From Planctomycetota bacterium (GTDB taxonomy: Bacteria; Planctomycetota; SZUA-567): a stretch of DNA of 35,106 bases. The DNA lies in assembly GCA_031261425.1 (NCBI GenBank), contig JAISJR010000001.1:1-35106 (forward strand). The letters are read 5' to 3'. Below are positions 8,031 through 16,123 of this stretch, piece after piece. Position 1 is the first letter of the stretch; every line of letters begins with the position of its first letter. A program made the translations under genes and the position numbers. Below the pieces are notes generated by a model. The model did not search any database. It had not been told where the DNA came from and was given only the letters and a program-made list of their open reading frames with translations.

Positions 8031-8122
8031 GGGGAAAGAGAAAAGGTGAAAGGGAAAAGGGAAAAGGGAAGAGATTTTCTTTGGCGAAACTTTTCCCTCT
8101 TCCCTCTTCCCTTTTCCCTTTT
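8031..8122. repeat. heptamer inverted-repeat element, GGGAAAA type
   Basis: The left arm is AAGGGAAAAGGGAAAAGGGA and the right arm is CTTCCCTCTTCCCTTTTCCC, separated by GATTTTCTTTGGCGAAAC. The arms are 7-bp tandem units as in the other elements but with a different sequence. It occupies the gap between the gspF-like gene and the stop of parB. The same unit type recurs at 34998-35029. Confidence 0.85.
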
Positions 8123-9008
8123 ACTCGCTCATTCCTAACCGCTCCAAAATTCCGGCGATGTCGTCGTAGGAGCCGTAGGCGATTTCGATTTTTCCCGCGC
8201 CGCGGTCGTCGAGAATACGGACTTGCGCGCCGAGCCGCTCGCCCAGCCGTTTTTCCAAATCCAATAAATGGCGATTTTTGCCGGTCGGCGCGACCGGCGC
8301 CGCATAGCCATCGTTGGCGTCGCGCTTTTTCGGGCGTTTGCCGCCCGTCATTTCCTGCACGATTTTTTCTAATTTTTGCACCGGAATTTGTTCCGCGACG
8401 ACGCGCTTCGCCAATTTCAGTTGCGACACCGGGTCGGCTAAACCGAGCAACGTCCGCCCGTGCGCGCCGGAAATTTCGTCGCCGGCAATCAACCGGCAGA
8501 CCTCGCGCGGCAGATTTAACAAGCGGAGCGTGTTCGTAATCCAGACGCGGCTTTTGCCGAGACGCGCCGCGATTTTTTCGTGCGTGAGGTCGGTGTGGTC
8601 GCTCAATTCTTTCAGCGCCTCCGCCGTTTCGATGGCGTTCAGATTTTCCCGTTGCAGATTTTCGACCAACGCCGTTTCGCGCAACGCGTCTTCCGGCGCG
8701 TTGCAAATCGTTACCGGAGCGTTCTGCCGACCGAGCATCGTCAACGCGCGTAGCCGCCGCTCGCCCGCGACCAATTGATAATGCGTCGCGTCCAACCGGC
8801 GCACGACTAACGGTTGCACCAAGCCGAGTTCGCCGATGGATTCCGCCAATTCCGCCAACTTGGTCTCGTCAAAAACCTGCCGCGGCTGAAACGGCGACGC
8901 GGCAATTTGGTTGAGCGGCACGGACAGCGCCGCCGCGACGGGCGCGGCGGTCGGCGACGCGACGCCCAACATCCCCTTTAAGCCCTTGCCTAATGCCTCT
9001 CTGCTCAT
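8121..9008 (-). CDS. parB: ParB-family chromosome partitioning protein
   Basis: From the ATG at 9008 (MSREALGKGLKGMLG) the protein has 295 residues. The ParB/Spo0J N-domain is clear: LNQIAASPFQPRQVFDE, then VQPLVVRRL and the box II motif VAGERRLRALTML, which binds CTP in characterised ParB proteins. A helix-turn-helix (LTHEKIAARLGKSRVWITNT) for parS binding follows, then a C-terminal dimerisation region. ParB loads near the origin and acts with ParA in segregation, but no parA is adjacent. An ORF extension to 9041 starts within heptamer repeats and is not used. I looked for a canonical parS palindrome but did not find one. Confidence 0.93.
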   Translation of the reverse strand: MSREALGKGLKGMLGVASPTAAPVAAALSVPLNQIAASPFQPRQVFDETKLAELAESIGELGLVQPLVVRRLDATHYQLVAGERRLRALTMLGRQNAPVTICNAPEDALRETALVENLQRENLNAIETAEALKELSDHTDLTHEKIAARLGKSRVWITNTLRLLNLPREVCRLIAGDEISGAHGRTLLGLADPVSQLKLAKRVVAEQIPVQKLEKIVQEMTGGKRPKKRDANDGYAAPVAPTGKNRHLLDLEKRLGERLGAQVRILDDRGAGKIEIAYGSYDDIAGILERLGMSE

Positions 9009-9019
9009 CGTTACACCCG

Positions 9020-9165
9020 AAAAGCAATTAACAATTAACAATTAACAATTCACAATTAAAAGTGTGGAGTTTGATTGGCAAATTTGCCGACGCCCGCGAA
9101 GCGAATTTGATAATAAAACTCCACCACTGTTAATTGTTAATTGTAAATTGTTAATTGTAAATCGC
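9020..9165. repeat. heptamer inverted-repeat element, AACAATT type
   Basis: The left arm is AATTAACAATTAACAATTAA and the right arm is TTAATTGTTAATTGTAAATT. The core is GTGTGGAGTTTG, then CGCGAAGCG, then AAAACTCCACCAC, so the GTGGAGTT/AACTCCAC boxes are also inverted. It lies between the parB start and the reductase stop, and forms the last codons of that gene (IYN and TAA). Confidence 0.87.
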
Positions 9166-10161
9166 GGTTTGATACTTTTCCCATTCGCTCGCCAACAGCG
9201 CCGGCGTGTCGAGGCGATACGGACAACGCGACGAGCATTGACCGCAACGGCGGCAGTCCTTGATGAGCGCCATTTTTTCGCGCCATTCGGGCGTGAGAAA
9301 ATTCTCCGCCACCATTCGCCGCAACAACAGCGACATCCGCGCCGCCGTCGGAATCGGAATCCCGACCGGACACGGCAGGCAGTAGCCGCAAGCGCGGCAA
9401 AACGAACCGGCGAGTTCCGCGCGATACCGCCGCGCCCGCTCCGCCAGCGCCGCCGAATACTCCGGCGGGTCTTTTTCCAACGCTAAAAATTCCGCGAGTT
9501 CCGTTTCGCGCTGAACGCCCCAAATCGGCACGACGTTGGCGAACTGCCGCCGCAAAAAAGTGAACGCCAATTTCGCGTCGTCGAGCAAGCCGCCCGCCAT
9601 CGCTTTCATCGCCAACATTCCGACATCGTGGCGCGCGCACAGCGCGGGCAAAGTCAATTCGTCGTCGGACGCGAGCACGCTGAGCGGATATTGCAACGTG
9701 TCGTAATGTCCGCCGGCAACGGCTTCCCGCGCCAGCGTCAAATCGTGTTGCGTGATGCCGAGAAAACGAATTTTCCCCGCCGTTTTGAGGTCGATTAACG
9801 CGTCATACATTTCGTCGCCGGGGCGCGGAACGGACGGCGGATTATGCAGTTGATAGATGTCAACGTAATCGGTTTGCAAATTTTTCAGCGAGGTTTCAAG
9901 GTCGGCGACAATGCCGGCGCGGTCGCGCGCCATCGTTTTGGTCGCGATAAAAATCGACGCGCGGCGGTCTTTGAACGCGACGCCGAGGCGCTCTTCGCTG
10001 GTGGTGTAAGCGCGCGCGGTGTCGAAAAAGTTGATGCCGTTATCCGCCGCCGTCCGCAACAGCCGCGTCGATTCGGCGAACGTAAGCCGCTGAATGGGAA
10101 TGCAACCAATCCCCGAAGTTGACACCGGCAAGCCGGTGCGCCCGAAACGCAAATGATTCAT
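9151..10161 (-). CDS. aldo/keto reductase with C-terminal Fe-S cluster cysteines
   Basis: From the ATG at 10161 the protein has 336 residues. The N-terminal AKR barrel opens with MNHLRFGRTGLPVSTSGIGC. It has the catalytic Asp-Tyr region NFFDTARAY (44-52), Lys75 in FIATKT, and His in DIYQLHNP, the normal AKR tetrad. The C-terminus carries CRACGYCLPCP and CRRCGQCSSRCP, ferredoxin-like cysteine motifs seen in the AKR subgroup with a 4Fe-4S domain. It is a predicted NAD(P)H-linked oxidoreductase with unknown substrate. GAGAGGCG lies upstream of the start. The last residues (AIYN) and the stop come from the AACAATT heptamer element, so the C-terminus may have been altered by repeat insertion. Confidence 0.9.
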   Translation of the reverse strand: MNHLRFGRTGLPVSTSGIGCIPIQRLTFAESTRLLRTAADNGINFFDTARAYTTSEERLGVAFKDRRASIFIATKTMARDRAGIVADLETSLKNLQTDYVDIYQLHNPPSVPRPGDEMYDALIDLKTAGKIRFLGITQHDLTLAREAVAGGHYDTLQYPLSVLASDDELTLPALCARHDVGMLAMKAMAGGLLDDAKLAFTFLRRQFANVVPIWGVQRETELAEFLALEKDPPEYSAALAERARRYRAELAGSFCRACGYCLPCPVGIPIPTAARMSLLLRRMVAENFLTPEWREKMALIKDCRRCGQCSSRCPYRLDTPALLASEWEKYQTAIYN

Positions 10162-10250
10162 CAGATGTCGCCTCTCGCCAACACAAAGCGAAAGAGTATA
10201 GCGGGCGGCGGCGAAAGAGAAAACGGCAATTTTTCGAGCGGACCGCGGAC

Positions 10251-10280
10251 TTGACAACCGCCCGCCGAGCGGACTAATTG
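10251..10280 (+). promoter_or_regulatory. candidate sigma70-type promoter for the pirin gene
   Basis: A perfect TTGACA (10251-10256) is followed after 18 bp by TAATTG (10275-10280), with the pirin ATG 36 bp further on. The -35 is perfect but the -10 is poor, so this is a candidate only. The leader then contains GGGAGGGAGACC, a strong ribosome-binding site. Confidence 0.4.
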
Positions 10281-10315
10281 CAATTCATCGGCAACTTTTT
10301 TGGGAGGGAGACCTT

Positions 10316-11065
10316 ATGATTCGTTACATTGACAGCCGGAAAATGGGGCGGGGGCATCAGGGCGCGGTGGACAGTTATTTTCATTTTTCGTTCGCCGATT
10401 ATTACAACCCCGACAACGTGCGGTTCGGCGTGTTGCGGGTGATTAACGACGACGAAGTAAAGCCGGAAACCGGTTTTCCGCCGCACTCGCATGCGGATAT
10501 GGAAATCATTTCCTACATCATCGACGGCGAACTCACGCACGGCGACAGTATGGGCAACGAAGAAACGTTGTCGCGCGGGCAGGTGCAATATATGAGCGCC
10601 GGCACCGGCGTTACGCACAGCGAAATGAACTACGGGAAAACGCCGCTCCGTTTTTTGCAAATATGGATTTTACCGGACGGCAAGGGGCATCAGCCCAATT
10701 ACGGCGGCGCGAAGTTCCAACTCGCCGACCGTTACGACCAATGGTTGCCGCTTGCCACCGGCGGCGCGAACCCGTCCGCGCCGATTAAAGTTCATCAGGA
10801 CATCAACGCTTACGCGGCGATTATTACGGCGGGCAAAAAATTGGACTTCGCGGTGGCGGCAAACCGGCAGGCGTATTTGGTGCTGATTGAAGGTCGCGCC
10901 GAAATCTCCGCGAGCGTCTCCGGCGCAAGCGTCTCCGAGGCGAGCCTCTCCGGCGTGAAATTATCAAAGCGCGACGCGGCGGAAATCATCGGACAAAACA
11001 TCACGGTTGCCGCCGCGGAAACGGCGCACGTGTTTATTATTGAAATGGCGAAATCGGCGGAGTGA
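10316..11065 (+). CDS. pirin family protein
   Basis: This is a 249-residue bicupin of the pirin/YhhW type. The metal-binding first cupin shows FPPHSHADMEIISYIIDGEL (His of HSH, then Glu) and VQYMSAGTGVTHSEMN with the later His. Some family members are quercetin 2,3-dioxygenases, but physiological roles vary. In the second cupin, residues 199-213 are three tandem five-residue units (ASVSG, ASVSE, ASLSG) encoded by 15-bp repeats at 10910-10954. These look like a recent expansion in a surface loop. GGGAGG precedes the ATG. A strong terminator follows at 11099, so it is a single-gene transcript. Confidence 0.9.
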   Translation: MIRYIDSRKMGRGHQGAVDSYFHFSFADYYNPDNVRFGVLRVINDDEVKPETGFPPHSHADMEIISYIIDGELTHGDSMGNEETLSRGQVQYMSAGTGVTHSEMNYGKTPLRFLQIWILPDGKGHQPNYGGAKFQLADRYDQWLPLATGGANPSAPIKVHQDINAYAAIITAGKKLDFAVAANRQAYLVLIEGRAEISASVSGASVSEASLSGVKLSKRDAAEIIGQNITVAAAETAHVFIIEMAKSAE

Positions 11066-11098
11066 TAAAAATTCCCGTGTCGTGGCGGATATTACCGG

Positions 11099-11125
11099 TA
11101 GGGGCGAATACGCCCCTATTTTTTT
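11099..11125 (+). terminator. intrinsic terminator of the pirin gene
   Basis: TAGGGGCG pairs with CGCCCCTA around an AATA loop and is followed by seven T. It lies 34 bp after the pirin stop. The GGGGCGAAT sequence is related to the palindrome at 206-227 near the left end, so this terminator may derive from a dispersed repeat. Confidence 0.85.
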
Positions 11126-11221
11126 ATTCCCCGCGACGGCAAGCGCCCCTCTGCCCACCGCGCTTTCTTTGATTACAATGCCGCGCTTTATTCGTCTCGC
11201 GTTTTTATCGAAAGGCAAAAT

Positions 11222-12610
11222 ATGAGCGACAGTATGACGCCGAAGGAAATCGTCGAAAAACTCGACCAATATATCATCGGGCAGGACGCCGCCAAACGCG
11301 CGGTGGCGGTCGCGATGCGCAACCGTTGGCGGCGGCAACAAATCGAGCCGGAAATGCGCAAAGAAGTGATGCCGCGCAATATCTTAATGATTGGTCCGAC
11401 CGGCGTCGGCAAAACCGAAATCGCGCGGCGAATGGCGGATTTGGTCAACGCGCCGTTCGTCAAAATCGAGGCGAGCAAATACACCGAAGTCGGCTATCAC
11501 GGGCGCGATGTCGAAAGCATGGTGCGCGACTTGGTCAAGGTGTCGTTCAACGAAATCCGCGCCAAAGAAATCGAGCGCGTCGCCGATGTCGCCGACGGAC
11601 ACGCGGTGGAGACGATACTCGACTATTTGTTGCCGAATAACGACGCGAAAAACAAGAGCGCCGCCGACGAAAAATCGCGCGGGCGCAAAAAGAAAGTCGA
11701 TGTCGAGCGCGAGCAAGCCGACGCGCGCGTCGAGCGCACCCGCGCGAAATTTCGCGAAAAAGTGCTGAAAGGCGAAATGGACGACCGCGAAATCGAAATC
11801 GTCGCCAACGCCAATCCGTCGGTAACCGGCGTGTTCGGCGCGATTGACGGCGACGAAATGATGGGAATGGAAATGCAGGATATGCTCAGCCGTATTTTGC
11901 CGAGCCGGCGGAAATCGCGGCGCGTTAAAGTCGCCGAAGCCCGCCGCATTTTCAAACAGGAAGAGGCGGAAAAACTCATCGACGAGGAAGCCGTCAACAA
12001 AACGGCGATTGAGCGCGCCGAGCAGGACGGCATCATTTTCATCGACGAAATCGACAAGGTTATCGGCGCGGACAAAGCCGGCGGACCGGATGTCAGCCGC
12101 GAAGGCGTGCAACGCGATTTGTTGCCGATTGTCGAAGGATGCACGGTCAGCAGTAAATACGGCTCGGTGAAAACCGACCACATTTTATTTATCGCGGCGG
12201 GGGCGTTTCACGGCAAAAAACCGTCGGATTTGATTCCCGAATTGCAAGGGCGTCTGCCGATTCGCGTCGAACTGAAACCGCTGACGCGCGACGATTTCAC
12301 GCGGATTTTGACGCACCCGAAAAACGCGCTGACGCGGCAATACAAGTTGCTGATGCAGACCGAAGGGATTGAGGTCGAATTCCAAGCCGAGGCGTTGGCG
12401 GCGATTGCGGAACTGACGGAAAAAGTCAACCAAACGACGGACGACATCGGCGCGCGGCGATTGCATACGGTAATGGAAAAATTGTTTGAGGAGGTCTCGT
12501 TCAACGCGCCGGAATGGCGGGACCGGAAAGTGGTGGTTGACCCGCAAATGGTGCGCGACCGGCTGGCGGAAATCAGCAAAGACGAGGACTTGTCGCGGTT
12601 CATTCTGTAA
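11222..12610 (+). CDS. hslU: ATP-dependent protease ATPase subunit HslU
   Basis: HslU unfolds substrates and feeds them to the HslV peptidase. The 462-residue protein has Walker A GPTGVGKT (58-65), the pore-loop region YTEVGYHGRDVES (88-99, containing the GYVG-equivalent GYHG), Walker B IIFIDEID (271-278), and the normal C-terminal end SKDEDLSRFIL. That C-terminal tail is known to insert into HslV. The length is slightly above the usual 440-450 because the I-domain contains a charged stretch (about 140-178, Lys/Arg/Glu-rich). AAAGG lies before the ATG. No hslV is adjacent, although the two are normally neighbours; it must be elsewhere, or the protein works without it. Confidence 0.96.
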   Translation: MSDSMTPKEIVEKLDQYIIGQDAAKRAVAVAMRNRWRRQQIEPEMRKEVMPRNILMIGPTGVGKTEIARRMADLVNAPFVKIEASKYTEVGYHGRDVESMVRDLVKVSFNEIRAKEIERVADVADGHAVETILDYLLPNNDAKNKSAADEKSRGRKKKVDVEREQADARVERTRAKFREKVLKGEMDDREIEIVANANPSVTGVFGAIDGDEMMGMEMQDMLSRILPSRRKSRRVKVAEARRIFKQEEAEKLIDEEAVNKTAIERAEQDGIIFIDEIDKVIGADKAGGPDVSREGVQRDLLPIVEGCTVSSKYGSVKTDHILFIAAGAFHGKKPSDLIPELQGRLPIRVELKPLTRDDFTRILTHPKNALTRQYKLLMQTEGIEVEFQAEALAAIAELTEKVNQTTDDIGARRLHTVMEKLFEEVSFNAPEWRDRKVVVDPQMVRDRLAEISKDEDLSRFIL

Positions 12611-12611
12611 T

Positions 12612-12702
12612 GTTGAGTGGGCAGTGAACAGTTGGCAGAAAACGCCCGACGAGAAATTTCTGTCCACTGCTCACGACCCACTAATCACTGCCCACCGCAA
12701 TT
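12612..12702. repeat. inverted-repeat element, CAGTGAACAGTT type
   Basis: GTGGGCAGTGAACAGTTGGC on the left is mirrored by CCCACTAATCACTGCCCACC on the right. It directly follows the hslU stop and ends at the tRNA. It belongs to the same general class as the other stop-codon-proximal elements and may serve as the hslU terminator. Confidence 0.6.
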
Positions 12703-12703
12703 T

Positions 12704-12780
12704 GTGCCCGTAGCTCAGCCGGATAGAGCGGCGCTTTCCTAAAGCGCAGGTCGCTGGTTCGATTCCAGTCGGGCATACCA
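12704..12780 (+). tRNA. tRNA-Arg (anticodon CCU)
   Basis: A full cloverleaf is readable. The acceptor GTGCCCG pairs with CGGGCAT. The D-arm is GCTCAGCCGGATAGAGC. The anticodon stem GCGCT/AGCGC holds the loop TTCCTAA (anticodon CCT), and the T-arm is GCTGGTTCGATTCCAGT. CCA is encoded at 12778-12780. It reads AGG codons. It lies between hslU and the Rpn-type nuclease gene. No duplicated 3' tRNA segment was noticed downstream, so there is no sign of integration at this tRNA. Confidence 0.96.
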
Positions 12781-12874
12781 AGATTTTAGCGCGCCGGTAT
12801 AAATGCCCGACGACAAACACCTCAAACCGCAAGCGGTCGCGCCGCCCCGCCAAGCCCCAAAAAGGAGTGGTCAA

Positions 12875-13729
12875 ATGGAAGCCAAATTTATCAATCCTTA
12901 CACCGATTTCGGGTTCAAAAAACTTTTCGGCGAAGAGGCGAGCAAGGATTTGTTGATTGATTTTCTCAACACGATTTTGCCCGCGTCCGACCGTATCAAA
13001 GAATTGCATCTTACCAATCCCGAAAATCTGCCGGCGTTTCCCGACGGTCGGCGCGCCGTGTTCGATATTCACTGTCGCAACGAGCGCGGCGAGGCGTTTA
13101 TCGTCGAAATGCAAAAAGCGTATCAGCATTATTTCAAAGACCGCGCGTTATTTTATTCGACGTTCCCGCTTCAACGGCAGGCGCCGCAAGGCAGTGAATG
13201 GGATTTTCAATTGAGTAAGGTTTATTTCGTCGCGGTGCTGGATTTTCTTTACGACGAAGCCGAAGAGCGGCAGAAATTTTCGCGCCATATTCATCTGAAA
13301 GACCAAGACGGCGAATTATTTTCCGACAAGTTGGAATTTATTTTTTTGCAAATGCCGCTGTTCAACAAAACGGAAAACGAGTTGGTGGGGCACAAAGATA
13401 AATGGCTGTATTTTCTGAAGAATTTGGCGCGGTTTGCGGATATTCCGGCGATATTGCGCGAGCCGATTTTTACGCAGGCGTTTGCGACGGCGAATTTAGC
13501 GGCGATGGATAGACGCGAACGCGACGCCTACGACGCCTCGCTAAAAATCTATCGCGACAACGTCAACGTGATAGATAGCGCGCTTCTCCGCGGACAAGCG
13601 CAAGGAATTGAGACAGGCGTTGAGCGAGGAATTGCGCAAGTCGCCAAAAAATTAAAGGCGCGAGGAATATCGTCGGCGCAGATTGCAGAAGACACCGGCT
13701 TGACGGCAAGCGAAATCGCCGCGTTGTAA
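12875..13729 (+). CDS. Rpn-family recombination-promoting nuclease / PD-(D/E)XK transposase-like protein
   Basis: From the ATG at 12875 (AAAGGAGTGGTCAA upstream) the protein has 284 residues. The opening INPYTDFGFKKLFGEEASKD and the following LLIDFLNTIL are diagnostic of the PDDEXK_2/Rpn family. The nuclease core continues with VFDIHCRNERGEAFIVEMQK (the D and ExQ-like residues) and YFKDRALFYS. The C-terminus has an AQGIETGVERGIA repeat-like helix and the small helical end IAEDTGLTASEIAAL. Relatives cleave DNA and stimulate RecA-independent recombination; they are not true IS transposases, and no inverted ends are seen. A C-terminal relative without the nuclease core lies at 28936. Confidence 0.9.
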   Translation: MEAKFINPYTDFGFKKLFGEEASKDLLIDFLNTILPASDRIKELHLTNPENLPAFPDGRRAVFDIHCRNERGEAFIVEMQKAYQHYFKDRALFYSTFPLQRQAPQGSEWDFQLSKVYFVAVLDFLYDEAEERQKFSRHIHLKDQDGELFSDKLEFIFLQMPLFNKTENELVGHKDKWLYFLKNLARFADIPAILREPIFTQAFATANLAAMDRRERDAYDASLKIYRDNVNVIDSALLRGQAQGIETGVERGIAQVAKKLKARGISSAQIAEDTGLTASEIAAL

Positions 13730-13814
13730 GACCGCCTACACTGACGATAACGCCCGCGAATTTGAAATTAAGCCGCTAACATTGTTATGCGTTTTTTGAA
13801 AAAAGGGGGAAACA

Positions 13815-14285
13815 ATGAAGAAATTCTTGCTGGTCGCGCTGTTCGGAATGGCGGTGTTCGGCGCTGTCGCGCCAGCGGGAGAAACGTCGCCCACTGCCGC
13901 GAGCGATGCGGCGCCGGAATTTCACGGCAACCGGAACAGTCGAGTATTTCATAGCGCCGTCTGTCCCGATTTCGATTGCTACAATTGCACGGTGATTTTT
14001 CCGACGGCGCAAGCGGCGCTCGACGCCGGTTTTCGTCCGCATCGGGAATGTTGCCCGGAAATAAAACCAAGGTTTGATAAGAAGGTCAAACCGGCGGCGA
14101 CGGCGAAAACGCCCGCCGCGGAAAAAACGGCGCCGGAATTTCACGGCAACCAGCGAAGTCAGGTTTTTCATAGCGCCGTCTGTCCTGATTTCAACTGCTA
14201 TAATTGCACGGTGATTTTCCCGACGGCGCAAGCGGTGCTCGACGCCGGTTTTCGTCCGCATCGGGAATGTGTCTATTCAAAATAA
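13815..14285 (+). CDS. secreted protein with two Ada-like four-cysteine domains
   Basis: A signal peptide (MKKFLLVALFGMAVFGAVAP) is followed by two near-identical domains at residues 34-79 and 107-152. Each reads EFHGN, VFHSAVCPDF, CYNCTVIFPTAQA, DAGFRPHREC. The cysteines (50, 55, 58, 79 and 123, 128, 131, 152) form a C-x4-C-x2-C-x20-C set. The layout resembles the metal-binding fold of Ada and of related proteins with FHxxxC...AGFxPCxxC. The domains likely bind zinc outside the cytoplasm. The repeats are almost identical in DNA as well, so the duplication is recent. AGGGGGAAACA precedes the ATG. What the protein binds is unknown. A frameshifted antitoxin follows. Confidence 0.75.
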   Translation: MKKFLLVALFGMAVFGAVAPAGETSPTAASDAAPEFHGNRNSRVFHSAVCPDFDCYNCTVIFPTAQAALDAGFRPHRECCPEIKPRFDKKVKPAATAKTPAAEKTAPEFHGNQRSQVFHSAVCPDFNCYNCTVIFPTAQAVLDAGFRPHRECVYSK

Positions 14286-14307
14286 AATACGGCTTTTAAG
14301 AAAGGAA

Positions 14308-14579
14308 ATGCCGATGCGGGAAATTGATATGGTCGAGGCGCAAACGAATTTTGCCGTCTTGTTGGAAAATCTTGACGCGCCGTTTGTCGTCGCCAAAGAC
14401 GGTAAGCCGCTCGCCACCGTCGCGCCGTATGCGTGCCGCCGATAGCGATGCAACGCCAACGCTTTATTGGCTCTATGAAAGGGCAAATCAGCGTTCCTGA
14501 CGATTTCGACGAAATGGGCAAAGACGAAATTCTGACGATGTTTCTGGGGGAAAAAGGTGCCTTATGCTTTTCGCGTTGA
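14308..14579 (+). pseudogene. frameshifted Phd/YefM-type antitoxin remnant
   Basis: The first frame (ATG 14308 or 14314, AAAGGAAATG region) gives MREIDMVEAQTNFAVLLENL, then FVVAKDGKPLATVAP, a standard Phd/YefM N-terminus. It stops at TAG 14443-14445. The rest of the family pattern continues in another frame from about 14448: RFIGSMKGQISVPDDFDEMG, then KDEILTMFLGEK, ending at 14579. A 1-nt indel near 14425-14440 explains the break. No PIN toxin follows; instead the next gene starts inside the antitoxin's 3' end (14564). Either it is a decayed, toxin-less antitoxin or the base call is wrong here. Confidence 0.75.
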
Positions 14580-15970
14580 CCTTAAATTCTTTGCGTCTCA
14601 TCGCGCGGCAGAAAATTTCCGTGCCGCTGGTGTTGCTCGCGGCGGCGGCGTTGCCGTTCGCCGGTTATTTTATGTTCACCGGCGACGGGACGTTGCTCGG
14701 TGTTTTGCGGCTGATGTGGGGCTGGCAATTTTACGCCGCCGCCGGTTTGTTGATGTTGGTTACGGCGTATCTCGCGGTCGTCGTCCTCGACGGCGAATTG
14801 AAGGATTACCAACTCTTGTTGACGCTCGTCAAACCCGCGCCGCGCCGGTCGGTGTTGGTCGCCAAATTTTTAGCGGTAATTATTTTCGCCGCCGGCGCGA
14901 CCGCCGTGTGCGCGGGCAGTTCCTATTTGGCGTTGCGCCTGCGCGCCCGCGCCGCCGACATTGTCGCGCTTCGCGCCGACAATCCCGAAACCGCGCGGAT
15001 GAATAGCGAACAGCGCCGCGCCGACGCGCGGGCGCAAGCCCTCCTCGCCGACCGCCAATTTTTCACCTCGCGCACGGTCGCGCATCCGCTCATTCCCGAT
15101 ATGGTCGAAGACCTTTATCGCAACATCAACGCCGCGAAACAGCGCGGCGAACTCACGGACGCCGATTTTCCGACGGACGCGAGCATTCGCGACATCGCCC
15201 GCCGCATCACCGAGCGCCGCCAAATTCCGATTCCCTACGGCATGGGGCGCGAATTTAATTTTGTCAATTTGCCGCCGGCGCGGTCGGCGGTCTTTCGCTA
15301 TCAAATCGACGGCTCGTGGCGCGGCGAATGGGGTTGGCTGAAAGCGTCTTGGAGTTTCGCCGGCGGCGGCGCGCCGCTGATGACCACGACCGATTTTCGC
15401 GTGTCCGCGCCGCAGGAATTGCCGTTGCCCGCCGACTTTGTCATCGCCGGCGGCAAACTAAACGTAACGCTGATTAACCAATCCGCGCCGACGGCGGAAA
15501 CGCCGGTCGCGGCGGAAATGCGCGTCCCGTTTGACGGTTTGTCGCTGTTGTTGCCGACCGGCGGTTTCGCGGCGAACTGGGCGCGGGCGTGGGGATTGCT
15601 GTGGTTGCGTTTGTGTTTGCTCGCGGCAATCGGCGTCGGGTTAAGCCCGATTATCGGCGCGCCCATCAACTTTTTGGCGTTAATCGCGGTGTTGGCGGTC
15701 GGCGTGTTTAATTCGACTTTTTACGCGGCAAATGCCGCGCCGCCGACCTCGCTCCTTGAAACCGCGCAACATTATTTCGCGCTGGCGGTTCGCTGTTTGC
15801 CGAATTTCGACGAGACCAGCGCCTATGAAAAAATCACCGACGGCTTGGCGGTGGGCTGGGATTATTTGGCGTGGCAATTTTTGCGCGACGTCGTTTTGCG
15901 CGGCGGCGCGATAATGACAATCGGCTACGCCGTTTTCCGCCGGCGGGAAATCGCCGTTTATCGGGGGTAA
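14564..15970 (+). CDS. ABC-2-like multi-spanning membrane protein
   Basis: The 468-residue protein starts LFALTLNSLRLIARQKISVP, typical of ABC-2 permease N-termini. It has hydrophobic helices at about 20-37, 48-75 and 100-122. A large soluble domain (about 125-340, with several Arg/Ala-rich helices and a beta-rich part) follows. Further helices lie at about 345-366, 369-390 and 445-462. It resembles the export-permease-like proteins of planctomycetes and their relatives with a large extracytoplasmic insert. No ATPase gene is adjacent, so the partner is unknown. AAAGGTGCCTT precedes the ATG at 14564, which overlaps the antitoxin remnant. Confidence 0.65.
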   Translation: MLFALTLNSLRLIARQKISVPLVLLAAAALPFAGYFMFTGDGTLLGVLRLMWGWQFYAAAGLLMLVTAYLAVVVLDGELKDYQLLLTLVKPAPRRSVLVAKFLAVIIFAAGATAVCAGSSYLALRLRARAADIVALRADNPETARMNSEQRRADARAQALLADRQFFTSRTVAHPLIPDMVEDLYRNINAAKQRGELTDADFPTDASIRDIARRITERRQIPIPYGMGREFNFVNLPPARSAVFRYQIDGSWRGEWGWLKASWSFAGGGAPLMTTTDFRVSAPQELPLPADFVIAGGKLNVTLINQSAPTAETPVAAEMRVPFDGLSLLLPTGGFAANWARAWGLLWLRLCLLAAIGVGLSPIIGAPINFLALIAVLAVGVFNSTFYAANAAPPTSLLETAQHYFALAVRCLPNFDETSAYEKITDGLAVGWDYLAWQFLRDVVLRGGAIMTIGYAVFRRREIAVYRG

Positions 15971-16123
15971 TTTTTTGTCCACGCATTTTCACAAATTAAG
16001 AACAAATGATTTCTCACGGAGGCGCAGAGGCACGGAGAGAGAAGATTGTTTCCCAATGCGATTTGCTCTATTCAAACCGAGCGAAGCGAAGGTTAGTGTG
16101 CTTTCCAAATTGCCCCACGCTTT
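15971..16123. repeat. gap with dispersed repeat pieces
   Basis: No gene is seen. The stretch holds TCACGGAGGCGCAGAGGCAC (16014-16033), whose inverted relative is at 22411-22436. It also holds CGAGCGAAGCGAAGGTTAGT with CTTTCCAAAT (about 16078-16110), which is an inverted copy of the segment near 4653-4690. Confidence 0.5.

Noticed and set aside
12704..13729. Genomic island integrated at tRNA-Arg
   Set aside because: No integrase, no duplicated 3' tRNA end, and the following gene is an Rpn-type nuclease, which does not use tRNA attachment sites.
14557..15006. Arg-rich 149-residue ORF overlapping the ABC-2-like gene
   Set aside because: It is a frame shadow: Arg/Gly-rich composition and no ribosome-binding logic, while the 14564 frame shows clear membrane helices.
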